In this document: positions 8,602 to 17,528 of the stretch, piece after piece | Layout: the number at the start of each line of letters is the position of its first letter | Numbering within the stretch: the stretch's first letter is position 1 | Assembly (NCBI GenBank): GCA_900318375.1 | Contig: ONKG01000018.1 | Coordinates: 1 to 60,622, forward strand | Source: an uncultured Lachnospiraceae bacterium | GTDB lineage: Bacteria > Bacillota > Clostridia > Lachnospirales > Lachnospiraceae | Direction: 5' to 3' | DNA length: 60,622 nucleotides | The notes under the pieces: model-generated | Seen by the model: only the letters and a program-made list of their open reading frames with translations | Told to the model about the DNA's origin: nothing | The model's database searches: none | Program-made: the position numbers and the translations under genes

Positions 8602-9405
8602 ATGGAAAAATATTTTGATCTGCGCAGTGCAGATTTTACGATTAGGTGTAAAATATATTTTGCCGGAAATGCGGATCCGGCTGCCGGGATCAGCGAAATC
8701 GCCGAAAGATCCAGGCAGTCTTTTAAGCATGTCATCGTTTTCTGTCACGGCTTCGCAGGCCACAAGGACAACGCCATGGCGCAGAAGCTCGCCGGCAGGA
8801 TCCTGGAAAAACACGACGATACTGCTCTTCTGATTTTCAACTGGCCGGGCCACGGAGATGACGAACATGCGGGGATCACCCTGGCTGACTGCGATGCCTA
8901 TCTCGCGGCTGTTCTGGATTTCGTGCGCAGCACACTGCATCCCGAAACCCTTGATGCCAGCGCCACCAGTTTCGGCGGATATCTGACTCTCAAGTACATC
9001 TCCGACCACGGCAGGAATCCCTTCCGGAAAATCTGCCTGCGCTGCCCTGCCGTTGTCATGTACAGAGTGCTTACAGAAACTGTTCTGACAAAGGAAGAAG
9101 TGCAGACACTGTCCGAGGGAGGAGAAGTTCCTTCCGGCTTCGACCGCAAGGTAATGCTCTCCCCCGCCTTTATGCAGTCTCTGAAAGACAATGATATCAC
9201 GCGCCTGGACTTTCGTCCCTATGCAGGCAGCATGCGGATCGCCCAGGGAACAGCCGACGAGCTCGTCCCCTGCGAAGCCGTAAAAGCTTTCGCCGAAAAA
9301 AACGGCATCTCTATAGTCACGGTCGAAGACGCCGATCACCGCTTCCTCGACCCCGCAAAAATGGACATTGTCCTCGGGACCTTTTTGCACTTCCTCGATC
9401 TTTAG
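8602..9405 (+). CDS. Alpha/beta hydrolase (serine aminopeptidase / lysophospholipase-like)
   Basis: The fold is recognisable: VIVFCHGFAGHKDN is the oxyanion-hole loop, NWPGHGDDEH the second strand loop, ATSFGGYLTLKY the nucleophile elbow, GTADELVP the acid region and DADHRF the catalytic histidine. The elbow has Ala-Thr-Ser-Phe-Gly rather than Gly-x-Ser-x-Gly. The frame opens at 8473, but the ATG at 8602 follows GGAG at good spacing and gives a 267-residue protein of normal length with no signal peptide. A TATAAT at 8429-8434 could be its -10 box. The natural substrate is unknown; short esters or lysolipids are typical. Confidence 0.8.
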   Translation: MEKYFDLRSADFTIRCKIYFAGNADPAAGISEIAERSRQSFKHVIVFCHGFAGHKDNAMAQKLAGRILEKHDDTALLIFNWPGHGDDEHAGITLADCDAYLAAVLDFVRSTLHPETLDASATSFGGYLTLKYISDHGRNPFRKICLRCPAVVMYRVLTETVLTKEEVQTLSEGGEVPSGFDRKVMLSPAFMQSLKDNDITRLDFRPYAGSMRIAQGTADELVPCEAVKAFAEKNGISIVTVEDADHRFLDPAKMDIVLGTFLHFLDL

Positions 9406-9532
9406 AAAAAGAAACGGAAGAATCCGATGAAAAGAAGCTGATTTAATGAAGCTGATTTAGAAGAAACTGCTTTAGAAGAACTGATTTAAAAGAAACTGAT
9501 CTAAAAGAAACGGATCCAAAAGAAACGGATCT
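9403..9532 (+). repeat. Degenerate 14-16 bp tandem array copying the 3' end of the hydrolase gene
   Basis: The hydrolase ends GATCTTTAGAAAAAGAAACGG. After it come about six degenerate units such as GATTTAGAAGAAACT, GATTTAAAAGAAACT and GATCTAAAAGAAACG, most containing TAG or TAA. No hairpin or coding sense is evident. Confidence 0.75.
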
Positions 9533-9563
9533 ATTATTTCTTCATCTGGTTTAAAGAAGTATT

Positions 9564-10715
9564 GTGAGTATAAATGAGTTTGTCCTTCCTCTGACGAAGG
9601 ATCTGTTAAAATATCATACAAAATGGAATGAACGCTCGCTCAAACCATACACAGATGAGCTGTTTGATCTGTGGGCGGAAAACGGTGTCGACGGCCTCCT
9701 GGATACTCAGCTGCAGGGGCCTACCCTGACCCGGTTCGGGATCATCCCCGACGACAGACGCAGTGCAGACCGGATCGTGAGTCTGCTGCCCACCTACAAG
9801 GCGATCTTCAACCGCAGCGACATCCAGGTATATCGGGCAGACGGACACATCTATATCGATGTTCCCTGGCAGACAGATCAGGTCTATCTGGGCGATATCC
9901 TGCTGGACAATGAGTTTGATGAGGTACAGAGCCTCCCCCAGGCGATCCCTGTCGCCATCGGAATGGATATTTACCGACAGAGCTATTTTGCCGACCTTTC
10001 GCGGACACCCCACCTGCTCGTCGCAGGCGCCGGGCGAACCGCTTTTTTGCATGGAATCATCATCAGCCTGCTGCTATCCCATGCCCCGGAAGAGATCGAG
10101 ATCTATCTCTGCGGGCAGAGACGCAGTGAATTCGACCGCTACGACCCCATTCCCTACTGCCAGATTTCGTCCGACCCCGGCGAGGAAATGGCCCTGCTCG
10201 AGGACCTCAACGCCGAAGTAGACCGCCGCTATGCGGCCCTCTACGACAGCCGCTGCCGTACGATCTACGATTTCAACCGGAAAGCGGGCATGATGAAGCA
10301 CCTGATTGTTATCATTGAGGAATATGCCAACCTGAACGCGATCGGAAAACGCCAGGCCGCCAATCTCCTCACACGCCTGGCTGAGATGGCTTCCTCCTGC
10401 GGGATCCATGTGATCGCAGCATCTGAAAAGAGCGTCTATTTCCGTCCCATCCGGGAAAGCTTCCCTGCCCGCGTCTGCCTGCGCACCGACACGGTGGCCG
10501 ACTCCTATGTCATGGTCGACCGCAAGGGCGCCGAAAAGCTGGGCAAAAAGGGCATGCTCTATTATCTGGACGGCTCCTCCCAGACACCCTATCTTCTTCA
10601 GAGCGGTATCATCACCGCAAAAGAAATCCGTGCCGTCGTCTCCGCGATCATGGACAATTTTGAAGTCGTCGAAGAAAAAGGCCCTTCCCTCTGGGACAAG
10701 CTCTTCTCCCGTTAA
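9564..10715 (+). CDS. FtsK/SpoIIIE-like protein without membrane anchor and without an intact P-loop
   Basis: The order of segments follows the FtsK motor: GPTLTRFGIIP (alpha domain), IYIDVPWQ, then PHLLVAGAGRTAFLHG where the Walker A box should be, and HLIVIIEEYANL for Walker B. A working motor has GxTGSGKS and DE; here the lysine and serine of the P-loop are missing and Walker B reads EE. The N-terminal membrane segments and the C-terminal DNA-reading gamma domain are also absent. At 383 residues it is about half the normal length. It may bind DNA or a partner translocase without ATP turnover. The only usable start is GTG at 9564, after a weak AAGAAG site. Confidence 0.75.
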   Translation: MSINEFVLPLTKDLLKYHTKWNERSLKPYTDELFDLWAENGVDGLLDTQLQGPTLTRFGIIPDDRRSADRIVSLLPTYKAIFNRSDIQVYRADGHIYIDVPWQTDQVYLGDILLDNEFDEVQSLPQAIPVAIGMDIYRQSYFADLSRTPHLLVAGAGRTAFLHGIIISLLLSHAPEEIEIYLCGQRRSEFDRYDPIPYCQISSDPGEEMALLEDLNAEVDRRYAALYDSRCRTIYDFNRKAGMMKHLIVIIEEYANLNAIGKRQAANLLTRLAEMASSCGIHVIAASEKSVYFRPIRESFPARVCLRTDTVADSYVMVDRKGAEKLGKKGMLYYLDGSSQTPYLLQSGIITAKEIRAVVSAIMDNFEVVEEKGPSLWDKLFSR

Positions 10716-10744
10716 AAAAACGAAAACTTATCGATACAGTTTTT

Positions 10745-10935
10745 TCAGCTTCGGAGAAATATCGACGGGTTTTCGCTTCTAAGATGGCAGCGGATTTCTT
10801 TGTTTCGGAGATAATACCGGCAATTCTTCGCTTCGGAGATAATAACGCCAGTTTTTGTTTCGGAGATAATACCGGCAGTTTTTTATTCCGGAGAAAATAC
10901 CGACAGTTCTTCGCTTCGGAGAAAACGCCGACAGA
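10745..10935 (+). repeat. Degenerate tandem array of about 33-bp units
   Basis: About five to six copies of CTTCGGAGATAATACCGGCA plus a T-rich half. A 60-codon open frame runs through it only because of the periodicity. It fills the gap between the FtsK-like gene and the next HAD gene. Confidence 0.75.
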
Positions 10936-10955
10936 CGCGAACCGAAAGGATTCTT

Positions 10956-11669
10956 ATGCAGTATAAAGCAGTTATTTTTGACATGGACGGAACAATCCTG
11001 GACACAGTCAATGATCTTACAACATCAGTGAATTACGCTATGCGCAAGTGCGGACACAGGCACGATTATGTGCGCGCGGACGGGATGCGCATGTTCGGCA
11101 GCGGTGTCCACACCGCCCTGCAGCGGGCACTGGCTATGGAGGCCGGTGAAACAGATGATGCCAGGCTGCGCATGATCGGCACCCCGGAGATGATGACCGT
11201 CCCCGGAATCGATGAAGCAGAAGTTGCCCGCATCGAGGAAGTCATGCGGCCTTATTATCTGGAACACAGCAGGGATGAAACAGGCCCTTACGAGGGTATC
11301 ATGGATCTGCTGCAGACACTTCTGGACATGGGCATCCGGACAGCCGTCGTCTCCAACAAGCCAGACCCCGCTGTCAAAAAACTGGCTGCCGAATGCTTTG
11401 ACAATCTCTTCGATGCAGCCGCCGGCGAACAGGCCGGGATCCGCAGAAAGCCTGCTCCCGACATGGTGAATGCCGTCCTGCAGGATTTCGGCATCGCCCC
11501 CGAAGAAGCTCTTTATATAGGAGATACCGAGATTGATATAGAAACTGCAGCCAACACCGGCATGCCCTGTGTCTGCGTCTCCTGGGGATTCCGTCCCGTA
11601 GAATTCCTTAAGTCTCTCCACCCCATGGCCATCATTGACAAGCCGATGGAGCTCCTGAATCTCCTGTGA
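10956..11669 (+). CDS. HAD-IA hydrolase, phosphoglycolate phosphatase-like
   Basis: Motif I FDMDGTILDT, motif II AVVSNKPD, the motif III lysine in GIRRKPAPD, and motif IV IGDTEIDIETA. The helical C1 cap lies between residues 15 and 85. At 237 residues with this cap it fits the Gph/PgmB group, enzymes that remove phosphate from phosphoglycolate or interconvert sugar phosphates. An AAAGGA ribosome site lies seven bases before the ATG. It appears to be transcribed alone and ends at a shared terminator. Confidence 0.88.
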   Translation: MQYKAVIFDMDGTILDTVNDLTTSVNYAMRKCGHRHDYVRADGMRMFGSGVHTALQRALAMEAGETDDARLRMIGTPEMMTVPGIDEAEVARIEEVMRPYYLEHSRDETGPYEGIMDLLQTLLDMGIRTAVVSNKPDPAVKKLAAECFDNLFDAAAGEQAGIRRKPAPDMVNAVLQDFGIAPEEALYIGDTEIDIETAANTGMPCVCVSWGFRPVEFLKSLHPMAIIDKPMELLNLL

Positions 11670-11738
11670 TCGTCCCCGGATACTTATATGATTCCCCTTA
11701 GCTTCTCCTTTGAGGATTCAGAATCATGCTGCAGGTCA

Positions 11739-11819
11739 GAGGGGGCAGCCCGCTCTCTGCTTCAGGCCCGTGTCCGCAGCAAAGCGGAAAAACACATTAC
11801 ACTGGCAGTGTCAAAAAAA
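11739..11819 (+). repeat. Structured dispersed repeat, copy 1
   Basis: The core reads GGCCCGTGTCCGC, a small hairpin (TCCGC with GCGGA), an A-rich linker with CATT, the palindrome ACACTGGCAGTGT and then a run of eight A. A second copy lies at 53678. In both, the palindrome is perfect although the central pairs differ. It abuts the T-run of a minus-strand terminator. The rest of 11670-12049 holds that terminator and an AT-rich spacer with degenerate TTTTCTTTA repeats. Confidence 0.65.
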
Positions 11820-11873
11820 AGAAAACCGTCTGACCCTTAACGGATATTTTCCGTTTGCGGACAGGCGGTTTTT
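11812..11873. terminator. Bidirectional terminator
   Basis: AAAACCGTCTG pairs with CAGGCGGTTTT (one G-U), followed by T on the plus strand. On the minus strand it is followed by TTTTCTTTTTTTT. It ends the HAD gene (plus) and the epimerase-like frame (minus). Confidence 0.85.
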
Positions 11874-12049
11874 CTGTATCAGCTCACTATATTTATCTTA
11901 ACTATGCTTTTCTTTATTATGCTTTTCTTTATTGTGCTTTTCTATACTATACTTTTCTTTACTGTTTTTATCTGATTTTATCTGACTAAATCTTTCTGCA
12001 GATAATCCTCATACCATTCCGCATGGCCTTTATTTTCCCGGTTCTTTTC

Positions 12050-12955
12050 TCAGTTTACCTCGATCGTATAAACAGCCTCGAAAGTGCTGCCGGGAGCGGC
12101 GCACTGTTCTCCGTACTTGTCCGGGAGCTCGCCGGCAAATCCCATGTTGTCACAGCGGCCGATCCAGGGCTCAAGGCAGATATAGGGAGCGTCGCTGTGG
12201 GGCTTGGACCACACGCCGAAGGACGGGAAACCGGGCGCGGACAGAGTGACATAAGGAGTCTTGTCAGGATAGCACAGAGTCACTTTCTGAACAGTGCCTT
12301 CGTCAAAAATATAGGCGTCGTTGTCAAAAGTCGTCTCTTCGACAGGCATAAATCCGCCGTCGAGAGACAGGCTCTGCGGATGTTCGAAATCGATGCCCTG
12401 GCTGGGCTGATCGATCAGAACATAAGGGATCGCGTCTGTCTTCTCATAGCCGTCAAAGCGGATGAAATAATCCGTCTTTTTGGTGCCGGGATCCACAGGG
12501 CAGTTAAATGCGGGATGACCGCCGATGGAGAAATAAAGAGGTTCTGTATCAGAGGGATTCTTTACACTCCACTCTACAGTGACGGTGCGGCCCTGAAGCC
12601 GGTGTGTGATGGTCAGTTCAAAGGCAAAGGGGTACTTTGCCCTGCTCTCCTCATTGTCACAAAGGCGGAAGATAATGGAATCAGAAGTCTCTTCGACCAG
12701 AGAAAAATCCATGTCACGGGCAAATCCGTGCTGTCCCATCGGATAGCTCTGTCCCTTGTACCGGTAGACACCCTCGTTTACCTTGCCGACAAAGGGAAAC
12801 AATACCGGCGCATGCCTGTTCCAATAGGCAGGATCCGCCTGCCAGACGACTTCATGATTTTTAACCTTATCATAAATACTGCACAGCTCTGCGCCGTGGG
12901 GCGCGACCGCGACTTTCAGGAACTCATTTTCAATGACATGCATTTCACTTCCCAT
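12050..12955 (-). CDS. Aldose 1-epimerase-like protein from an internal start (galactose mutarotase superfamily)
   Basis: The ATG at 12955 is preceded by AAGGAGG (12962-12968) at ideal spacing, inside the larger frame. The 301-residue product begins EMHVIENEFLKVAVAPHGAEL and contains FPFVGKVNEGVY, YPMGQHGFARD and FSIGGHPAFNCP, the pattern of the LacX/YeaD-type branch. These enzymes interconvert the anomers of sugars or hexose 6-phosphates. The histidines in GQHGFARD and GGHPAF fit the catalytic positions. This gene very probably has independent translation whatever the state of the upstream stop codon. Confidence 0.8.
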   Translation of the reverse strand: MGSEMHVIENEFLKVAVAPHGAELCSIYDKVKNHEVVWQADPAYWNRHAPVLFPFVGKVNEGVYRYKGQSYPMGQHGFARDMDFSLVEETSDSIIFRLCDNEESRAKYPFAFELTITHRLQGRTVTVEWSVKNPSDTEPLYFSIGGHPAFNCPVDPGTKKTDYFIRFDGYEKTDAIPYVLIDQPSQGIDFEHPQSLSLDGGFMPVEETTFDNDAYIFDEGTVQKVTLCYPDKTPYVTLSAPGFPSFGVWSKPHSDAPYICLEPWIGRCDNMGFAGELPDKYGEQCAAPGSTFEAVYTIEVN

Positions 12956-14260
12956 GCTTTTCCTCCTTACAAGTGATTCTGTTGCAGATATCTCCTCCGC
13001 CCAATCCGGCAGCGGTGCCTCGATGCGGATTTTCCGGCAGGTAAAGGGCTGACGGAATCCCGCCCGATAGGCATGCAGCATGAGCGGAACTTCCGGCGCT
13101 TCTGCCATCTCCGCCTCAGGGCCGTACATACGGTCACCCACGATCGGATGTCCGGTGACAGCCATGTGCACCCGGATCTGATGCGTGCGGCCATGCTCGA
13201 TCCTGCAGGCGACCAGGGATGTCCCGTCCTCCAGCTGCGAGAGCACACAGTAATGGGTCCGTGCCTCCTTGCCGTCATCCGCCGCGATCATACGGAAGGA
13301 ATCCCGGCTCTCCCTGCGCAGGGGTCTGTCCACGGTCCCGGTCAGCGAACTGCCGAAGTGTCCTCTGACACGCGCAATATACAATTTGAATGTCTCTGCC
13401 GATGTCATCAGCCGCAGACAGGCCCGGGGATCCGGCTCCGAAATATCATCAGATATACCATCTGATAAGTCATCAAAGGAAAACCGCTCTGCCATCTGCG
13501 CCTGGCGCTGTTTGATGAGCTGCGCCGCTGTCTCTGTATTCAGAGCAAATACGACAATGCCCGAAGTGTCCTTGTCCAGCCTGCCTGTGACCCGGACATC
13601 CAGTTCCTTGCCGATGCGGCCAAGATGCTCCGCCACCTGATTTGAAAGCGTATCGTCGAAGTGTCCCGGACTCGGATGACAGACCACACCGGAAGGCTTA
13701 TTTGCCGCAAGAATGTCCTGATCTTCATAAAGGATCTGCAGCGGATAGTTTACGGAAAGCCAGTCGACGGGTTTCACCCAGATCTTCTGCAGCCTCCCGT
13801 CACGTGCAGCAAGATAGCCTTCCCGGCCTTCTTTTTTTGCACCGTTTCCGCTAGCTTTGTGCCCATCTCCTGCTCCGGCTTCTCCGCCGCTTCCGGCCGT
13901 TCCGGCTGTTTCCTTCATGACACCAGATTCCGAACCCGCTCCGGCTTCTCCGGCAATTCCCCCGGCGGCGGCAGATTCCGGATCTGCTCCACAGGAACCG
14001 TACTGCCTGCCGGGGGGATTCTCCTCCGCGGGTTCCCCGCCCTGTGTCAGCCGGATCTCCAGTATATCACCGGCCTGCAGGGGCGCATTTACATACCTCT
14101 TTTCACCATTCAGAAGAATCCCGTCCCTGCGGTATTTGAAGCGGCTCAGCTGCTTTGAAGAAAAGCCGATCTTCCGCATCAGATATTGCTTGATAGTTTT
14201 TCCCGCATCCGCCTCATCGATCTCGAGACGCAGGATACGGGGCTGTAATATGTCTGACAA
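12050..14260 (-). CDS. RluA-family pseudouridine synthase reading in frame into an aldose 1-epimerase-like domain
   Basis: Residues 1-75 form an S4 RNA-binding domain and residues 145-420 the RluA catalytic domain with GRLDKDTSG (catalytic Asp), KLYIARVRG and HQIRVHMAVTGHPI. It should make pseudouridine in rRNA or tRNA. A Gly/Ala/Ser-rich linker of about 60 residues separates the two. Without a stop the frame continues through SLVRRKSMGSEMHV into a galactose-mutarotase-like domain of 300 residues. The frame opens at 14287, but TTG at 14260 lies five bases after AAGGGAG and gives a better N-terminus. The joint contains a full AAGGAGG plus ATG, so the two domains may also be made separately. 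A lost stop codon, a real fusion and a sequencing indel are all possible. Confidence 0.75.
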   Translation of the reverse strand: MSDILQPRILRLEIDEADAGKTIKQYLMRKIGFSSKQLSRFKYRRDGILLNGEKRYVNAPLQAGDILEIRLTQGGEPAEENPPGRQYGSCGADPESAAAGGIAGEAGAGSESGVMKETAGTAGSGGEAGAGDGHKASGNGAKKEGREGYLAARDGRLQKIWVKPVDWLSVNYPLQILYEDQDILAANKPSGVVCHPSPGHFDDTLSNQVAEHLGRIGKELDVRVTGRLDKDTSGIVVFALNTETAAQLIKQRQAQMAERFSFDDLSDGISDDISEPDPRACLRLMTSAETFKLYIARVRGHFGSSLTGTVDRPLRRESRDSFRMIAADDGKEARTHYCVLSQLEDGTSLVACRIEHGRTHQIRVHMAVTGHPIVGDRMYGPEAEMAEAPEVPLMLHAYRAGFRQPFTCRKIRIEAPLPDWAEEISATESLVRRKSMGSEMHVIENEFLKVAVAPHGAELCSIYDKVKNHEVVWQADPAYWNRHAPVLFPFVGKVNEGVYRYKGQSYPMGQHGFARDMDFSLVEETSDSIIFRLCDNEESRAKYPFAFELTITHRLQGRTVTVEWSVKNPSDTEPLYFSIGGHPAFNCPVDPGTKKTDYFIRFDGYEKTDAIPYVLIDQPSQGIDFEHPQSLSLDGGFMPVEETTFDNDAYIFDEGTVQKVTLCYPDKTPYVTLSAPGFPSFGVWSKPHSDAPYICLEPWIGRCDNMGFAGELPDKYGEQCAAPGSTFEAVYTIEVN

Positions 14261-14332
14261 AAAAGCTCCCTTCAAGAATCCGGTCAATGATCCGGCAGGT
14301 CCCGGACCATCATGGCAGGGTCCTCCCCCCTA

Positions 14333-15307
14333 TTACCAGAATTTGACTATATCTGTCATGGTCGGCATCAGACTCTCGGACTCAGCCGCATTCTTTGCTT
14401 CCGCAGGGATCTCGATGGCCTCGATCTCATCATATCTGTCAATCGTAATATCCACATCGTATTTGTTTACACTCAGCGCAATATCGCCGATCGGAAGATC
14501 CTGCATATATCCTTCCAGCTGACCTTCGATAATCTGCGTTCCGATCGATGTGCAGTCCATTGTGATCCTGGCGGGAAGCTGGCTTTCTTTATAGATATAT
14601 AATTCCGCAGGGATCTCAACGATCGTCCAGTCGATGCTGTCTCCGCTTTCGGATAAGCCTCCCAGGCTCATCCCGCCGGCATCCATGAACTGTTTCAGGA
14701 AATCTCCGCTCAGCATAAAACTGATCTGGTAGGCTTCCTTGTCATTGACCGTCGCCGTATCCTCCTTGAGTTCCGCAGTGATGCTCTCATCCGCGATCGC
14801 CTTCATGAGACCGATCACCTGCACCAGCGAATTCGGTATTAAAGCAGGCCCCGAGCTGCTGTTCGATGAAGATGCATCAGAACCATCCGACTGTGCGGCC
14901 TTGGTTTTTTTCATCCAGTTTCCTTCTTTCCACCGGATGTAAGTAGTCTTTGTCCCTTCCTCCGAGCCTTCTCCGTAGAACTCTCCGTTCATCGACTGCT
15001 CCTGGCCGACCGCTCCCAGAGACAGGTCGATCGTGCCCTTTGACCGCTCCGGATTTCTTGTCATTTCCATATTAATATTAGTATCAAGGCTCATGTTGAT
15101 CCCGATATTCAGAACCTTGTAAGTGGCGGTGATATCTCCGCTACTGTTTACCTTTACCTCTGCCGAATTTGCTTTTCCCATATTGGTGATTGCAGCGTTT
15201 GTCAGGGAGATCACCGTAGGAATATCTTTTTTAAACAATTTACATCCGGACAGTAAAAAAACAGCAATAAGCGTGACTGCCAGAACTCTCCTGATTTTCT
15301 GTCTCAT
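14333..15307 (-). CDS. Lipoprotein with a DUF6612-like extracellular domain
   Basis: The start at 15307, after GGAGGAAG, gives a signal peptide MRQKIRRVLAVTLIAVFLLSGC whose LSGC lipobox makes Cys22 the lipid-anchored residue. The rest is a beta-rich, LolA/LppX-like domain typical of Firmicutes surface lipoproteins: repeated strands on SAEVKVNSSGDITATY, MSLDTNINMEMT, and a C-terminal NKYDVDITIDRYDEI. A serine-rich stretch lies near residues 145-155. The function is unknown; relatives probably bind a hydrophobic ligand or a cell-wall partner. It would be exported by Sec and lipidated by the Lgt encoded at 40878. Confidence 0.75.
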   Translation of the reverse strand: MRQKIRRVLAVTLIAVFLLSGCKLFKKDIPTVISLTNAAITNMGKANSAEVKVNSSGDITATYKVLNIGINMSLDTNINMEMTRNPERSKGTIDLSLGAVGQEQSMNGEFYGEGSEEGTKTTYIRWKEGNWMKKTKAAQSDGSDASSSNSSSGPALIPNSLVQVIGLMKAIADESITAELKEDTATVNDKEAYQISFMLSGDFLKQFMDAGGMSLGGLSESGDSIDWTIVEIPAELYIYKESQLPARITMDCTSIGTQIIEGQLEGYMQDLPIGDIALSVNKYDVDITIDRYDEIEAIEIPAEAKNAAESESLMPTMTDIVKFW

Positions 15308-15636
15308 TTCCGCTTCCTCCATAAACAACATAAACAATATGTATCAAAATGTGTCGTATGATCGATTAAAAAAACCGGCCGCTTTCTTTCTCTTCTTCAG
15401 TGCCGCCGGCAGTGGACGGGAAGGCCGCGGATGTCTCTGCCCGTTCCCTGCTTTCTATCTTACATCACTTTTCCCTTTTTTCATAGGATGATGTCGTGAC
15501 TGTTTTGTGATTGATTTGTGTCTATCAACATCTCCGCGATGCTGCTATACGTGCCCGATCGGAGACCAGTACACAAAACGATACCGCAGCAACTATCCGG
15601 CGCTTACGATGCAGCAGACCATTTGACACTCAGACA

Positions 15637-15678
15637 CAAAAAAGGAATGCCTTTGCACAAAACAGCACAGGCATTCCT
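15637..15678 (-). terminator. Terminator, probably of the symporter gene
   Basis: AGGAATGCCT and AGGCATTCCT form a 10-bp stem. On the minus strand it is followed by TTTTTTGTG. It lies about 165 bases past the symporter stop. Elsewhere in 15308-15844 no gene or other clear signal was found. Confidence 0.75.
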
Positions 15679-15844
15679 GCAGAAACAATTGCTTTATTCA
15701 GTTATTGATTCCAGCTTGTATTAATTCCATTCCGCCGTCAATCAGCCAATGCTGTGATCATCGTCGTCCTCCGCATTGTCTCCGGCAGAGCGGAAAATTG
15801 TCAGACACGTATCCGGCAGAGCATCAAACCGGCAGCCCGGCAGA

Positions 15845-17281
15845 TCAGCTTCCCAGAAGTCCGGTCGACTGCAGGAAGAGGACAAACATCATAACGGGCA
15901 CGATATATCGGATCATAAAGCGGTAGAGGCCCTTCAGTCCGAATTTCCTTCCGCCGTACTCCACTTCTTCAATGATCCAGTCAGGACCGATGACCCATCC
16001 GATCAGGATAGAGGACAGGAAGGAAATGAAGGGCATCATGAAGCTGTTGCTGATATAATCCATCAGATCCAGGATCTGGGCAACACTTCCGTTGGGAAGA
16101 GGCAGTTCAATGTAGAATGTACTGTAGCCCAGCGCCACGACGACGGAAGCGCAGGTATACAGGATCGTCAGGCCGATCGTCGCATGACGCCTCTCCAGGT
16201 GGAAGATCTCCATACAATTGGCAACGATCGTCTCCAGAACGGATACACAGCTTGTGAGGGCAGCAAAAGCCGCCATCAGGAAAAACGCAAGCCCCACGAA
16301 GCGTCCAAGACCGTGCATGGAATCAAAGACCTTGGGGAGAGATACAAACATCAGGCTGGGACCTGCCTTCATGCCCTCAATTCCGTCGAAGACAAAAATC
16401 GAAGGAATGATCATCAAACCTGCCAGCAGAGCAACACCGCTGTCAAAAAACTCAATCTGATGAACAGCCGTATTGATATCCACGTCCTTTTTAATATAGG
16501 AACCGTAGGTGATCATGATGCCCATGGATACACTCAATGAAAAGAAGATCTGGCTCATGGCATCCAGCAGGATCTGCATCAGACGCCTGATCGTGATGCC
16601 TTCAAAATTCGGTGTCAGATAGACGGCAAGTCCCTGCAGTCCGGTGCGTGTAATGCCGTCGGCATCTGTATTCTTCAGAGTGAGGGCGAAGATCGCTATC
16701 GCCACGATCATGACCAGCATGACCGGCATCAGGATACTGGAGCATTTCTCAATACCCTTCTCCACGCCGTTGAAGACGACAAAAGCCGTGATCAGCATAA
16801 ACACCACTGCATATAATACAGCCTGATGCGGGTCTGTGATGAAAGCGCCGAAGAACTCATCCGATGCGGCGGCTTTCCCCTCCCCTGTCAAATAGACCAC
16901 AACATACCTCGCGATCCATCCTCCGATGACTGCGTAATAAGTCATGATCAGGGCCGGCACCAGGAATGTTACAATGCCCAGGAATTTCCACTTTGGGCTC
17001 ATGGCTTCATAGGCCCTGATCGAGTTCATCCCCGTCTTCCGTCCCACTGAAATATCCGAGGTCAGCAGTGTGAAACCGAAAGTGAGGGCGAGGATCAGAT
17101 AAATGACAATAAACAATCCTCCGCCGTCTTTAGCCGCAAGATAGGGAAATCTCCACAGGTTTCCCACGCCGACCGCACTGCCTGCGGCTGCCATGACAAA
17201 ACCGATCTGCCCGGTGAATCCCGATTCTTTCTTTTTATGTTTTCTCTGCGCGTCTGCTGTACATTTTCCTTGTGTTTCCAA
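15845..17281 (-). CDS. Sodium-dependent transporter of the neurotransmitter:sodium symporter (SNF) family
   Basis: Eleven to twelve hydrophobic segments spread over 478 residues. The first carries GFVMAAAGSAVGVGNLWRFPYLAAKDGGG, the sodium- and substrate-binding signature of LeuT-like carriers. Later signatures are TYYAVIGGW, FFSLSVSMGIMITYGSY and LTSCVSVLET. Bacterial members import amino acids such as tryptophan, tyrosine or leucine with sodium. It begins with TTG at 17281 after GGGAAG. A 155-base leader separates it from a good promoter. No riboswitch class was recognised in that leader. Confidence 0.92.
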   Translation of the reverse strand: METQGKCTADAQRKHKKKESGFTGQIGFVMAAAGSAVGVGNLWRFPYLAAKDGGGLFIVIYLILALTFGFTLLTSDISVGRKTGMNSIRAYEAMSPKWKFLGIVTFLVPALIMTYYAVIGGWIARYVVVYLTGEGKAAASDEFFGAFITDPHQAVLYAVVFMLITAFVVFNGVEKGIEKCSSILMPVMLVMIVAIAIFALTLKNTDADGITRTGLQGLAVYLTPNFEGITIRRLMQILLDAMSQIFFSLSVSMGIMITYGSYIKKDVDINTAVHQIEFFDSGVALLAGLMIIPSIFVFDGIEGMKAGPSLMFVSLPKVFDSMHGLGRFVGLAFFLMAAFAALTSCVSVLETIVANCMEIFHLERRHATIGLTILYTCASVVVALGYSTFYIELPLPNGSVAQILDLMDYISNSFMMPFISFLSSILIGWVIGPDWIIEEVEYGGRKFGLKGLYRFMIRYIVPVMMFVLFLQSTGLLGS

Positions 17282-17413
17282 ATACGTTCTTCCCTTTCTG
17301 CTGTCTCAGAGACTGCCCCGACCGGCCGCGGAAGCGCCGGCTGATCCTTGGTCCCGCCGCTGCGCACCCGGCTTTTTCCGGTTCCGGATTTCTCCTCAGG
17401 TTCCAATGTACTT

Positions 17414-17473
17414 ATTCGGGTAATAATATAATTTTTCGGGTAATAATATAAATAAAGAGAGACAAAATGTAAA
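17414..17473 (-). promoter_or_regulatory. Promoter of the symporter gene with a duplicated -10 block
   Basis: On the minus strand TTTACA and TATATT are 17 bases apart (17468-17473 and 17445-17450). A 20-bp direct duplication containing CGGGTAATAATATA (17414-17453) repeats the -10 region, so two start points or an operator pair are possible. Confidence 0.6.
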
Positions 17474-17528
17474 TACTAAAACAAGGTGTTTTGCTTTTTA
17501 ACCCTGGATTTATGTGTGATGAGCGCTA

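Noticed and set aside
10784-10966. Small protein gene
   Set aside because: The open frame follows the DNA period of a tandem array, has no ribosome site and no composition typical of a gene.
17286-17410. Glycine or lysine riboswitch in the symporter leader
   Set aside because: The leader is GC-rich with several short stems, but no aptamer core could be matched.
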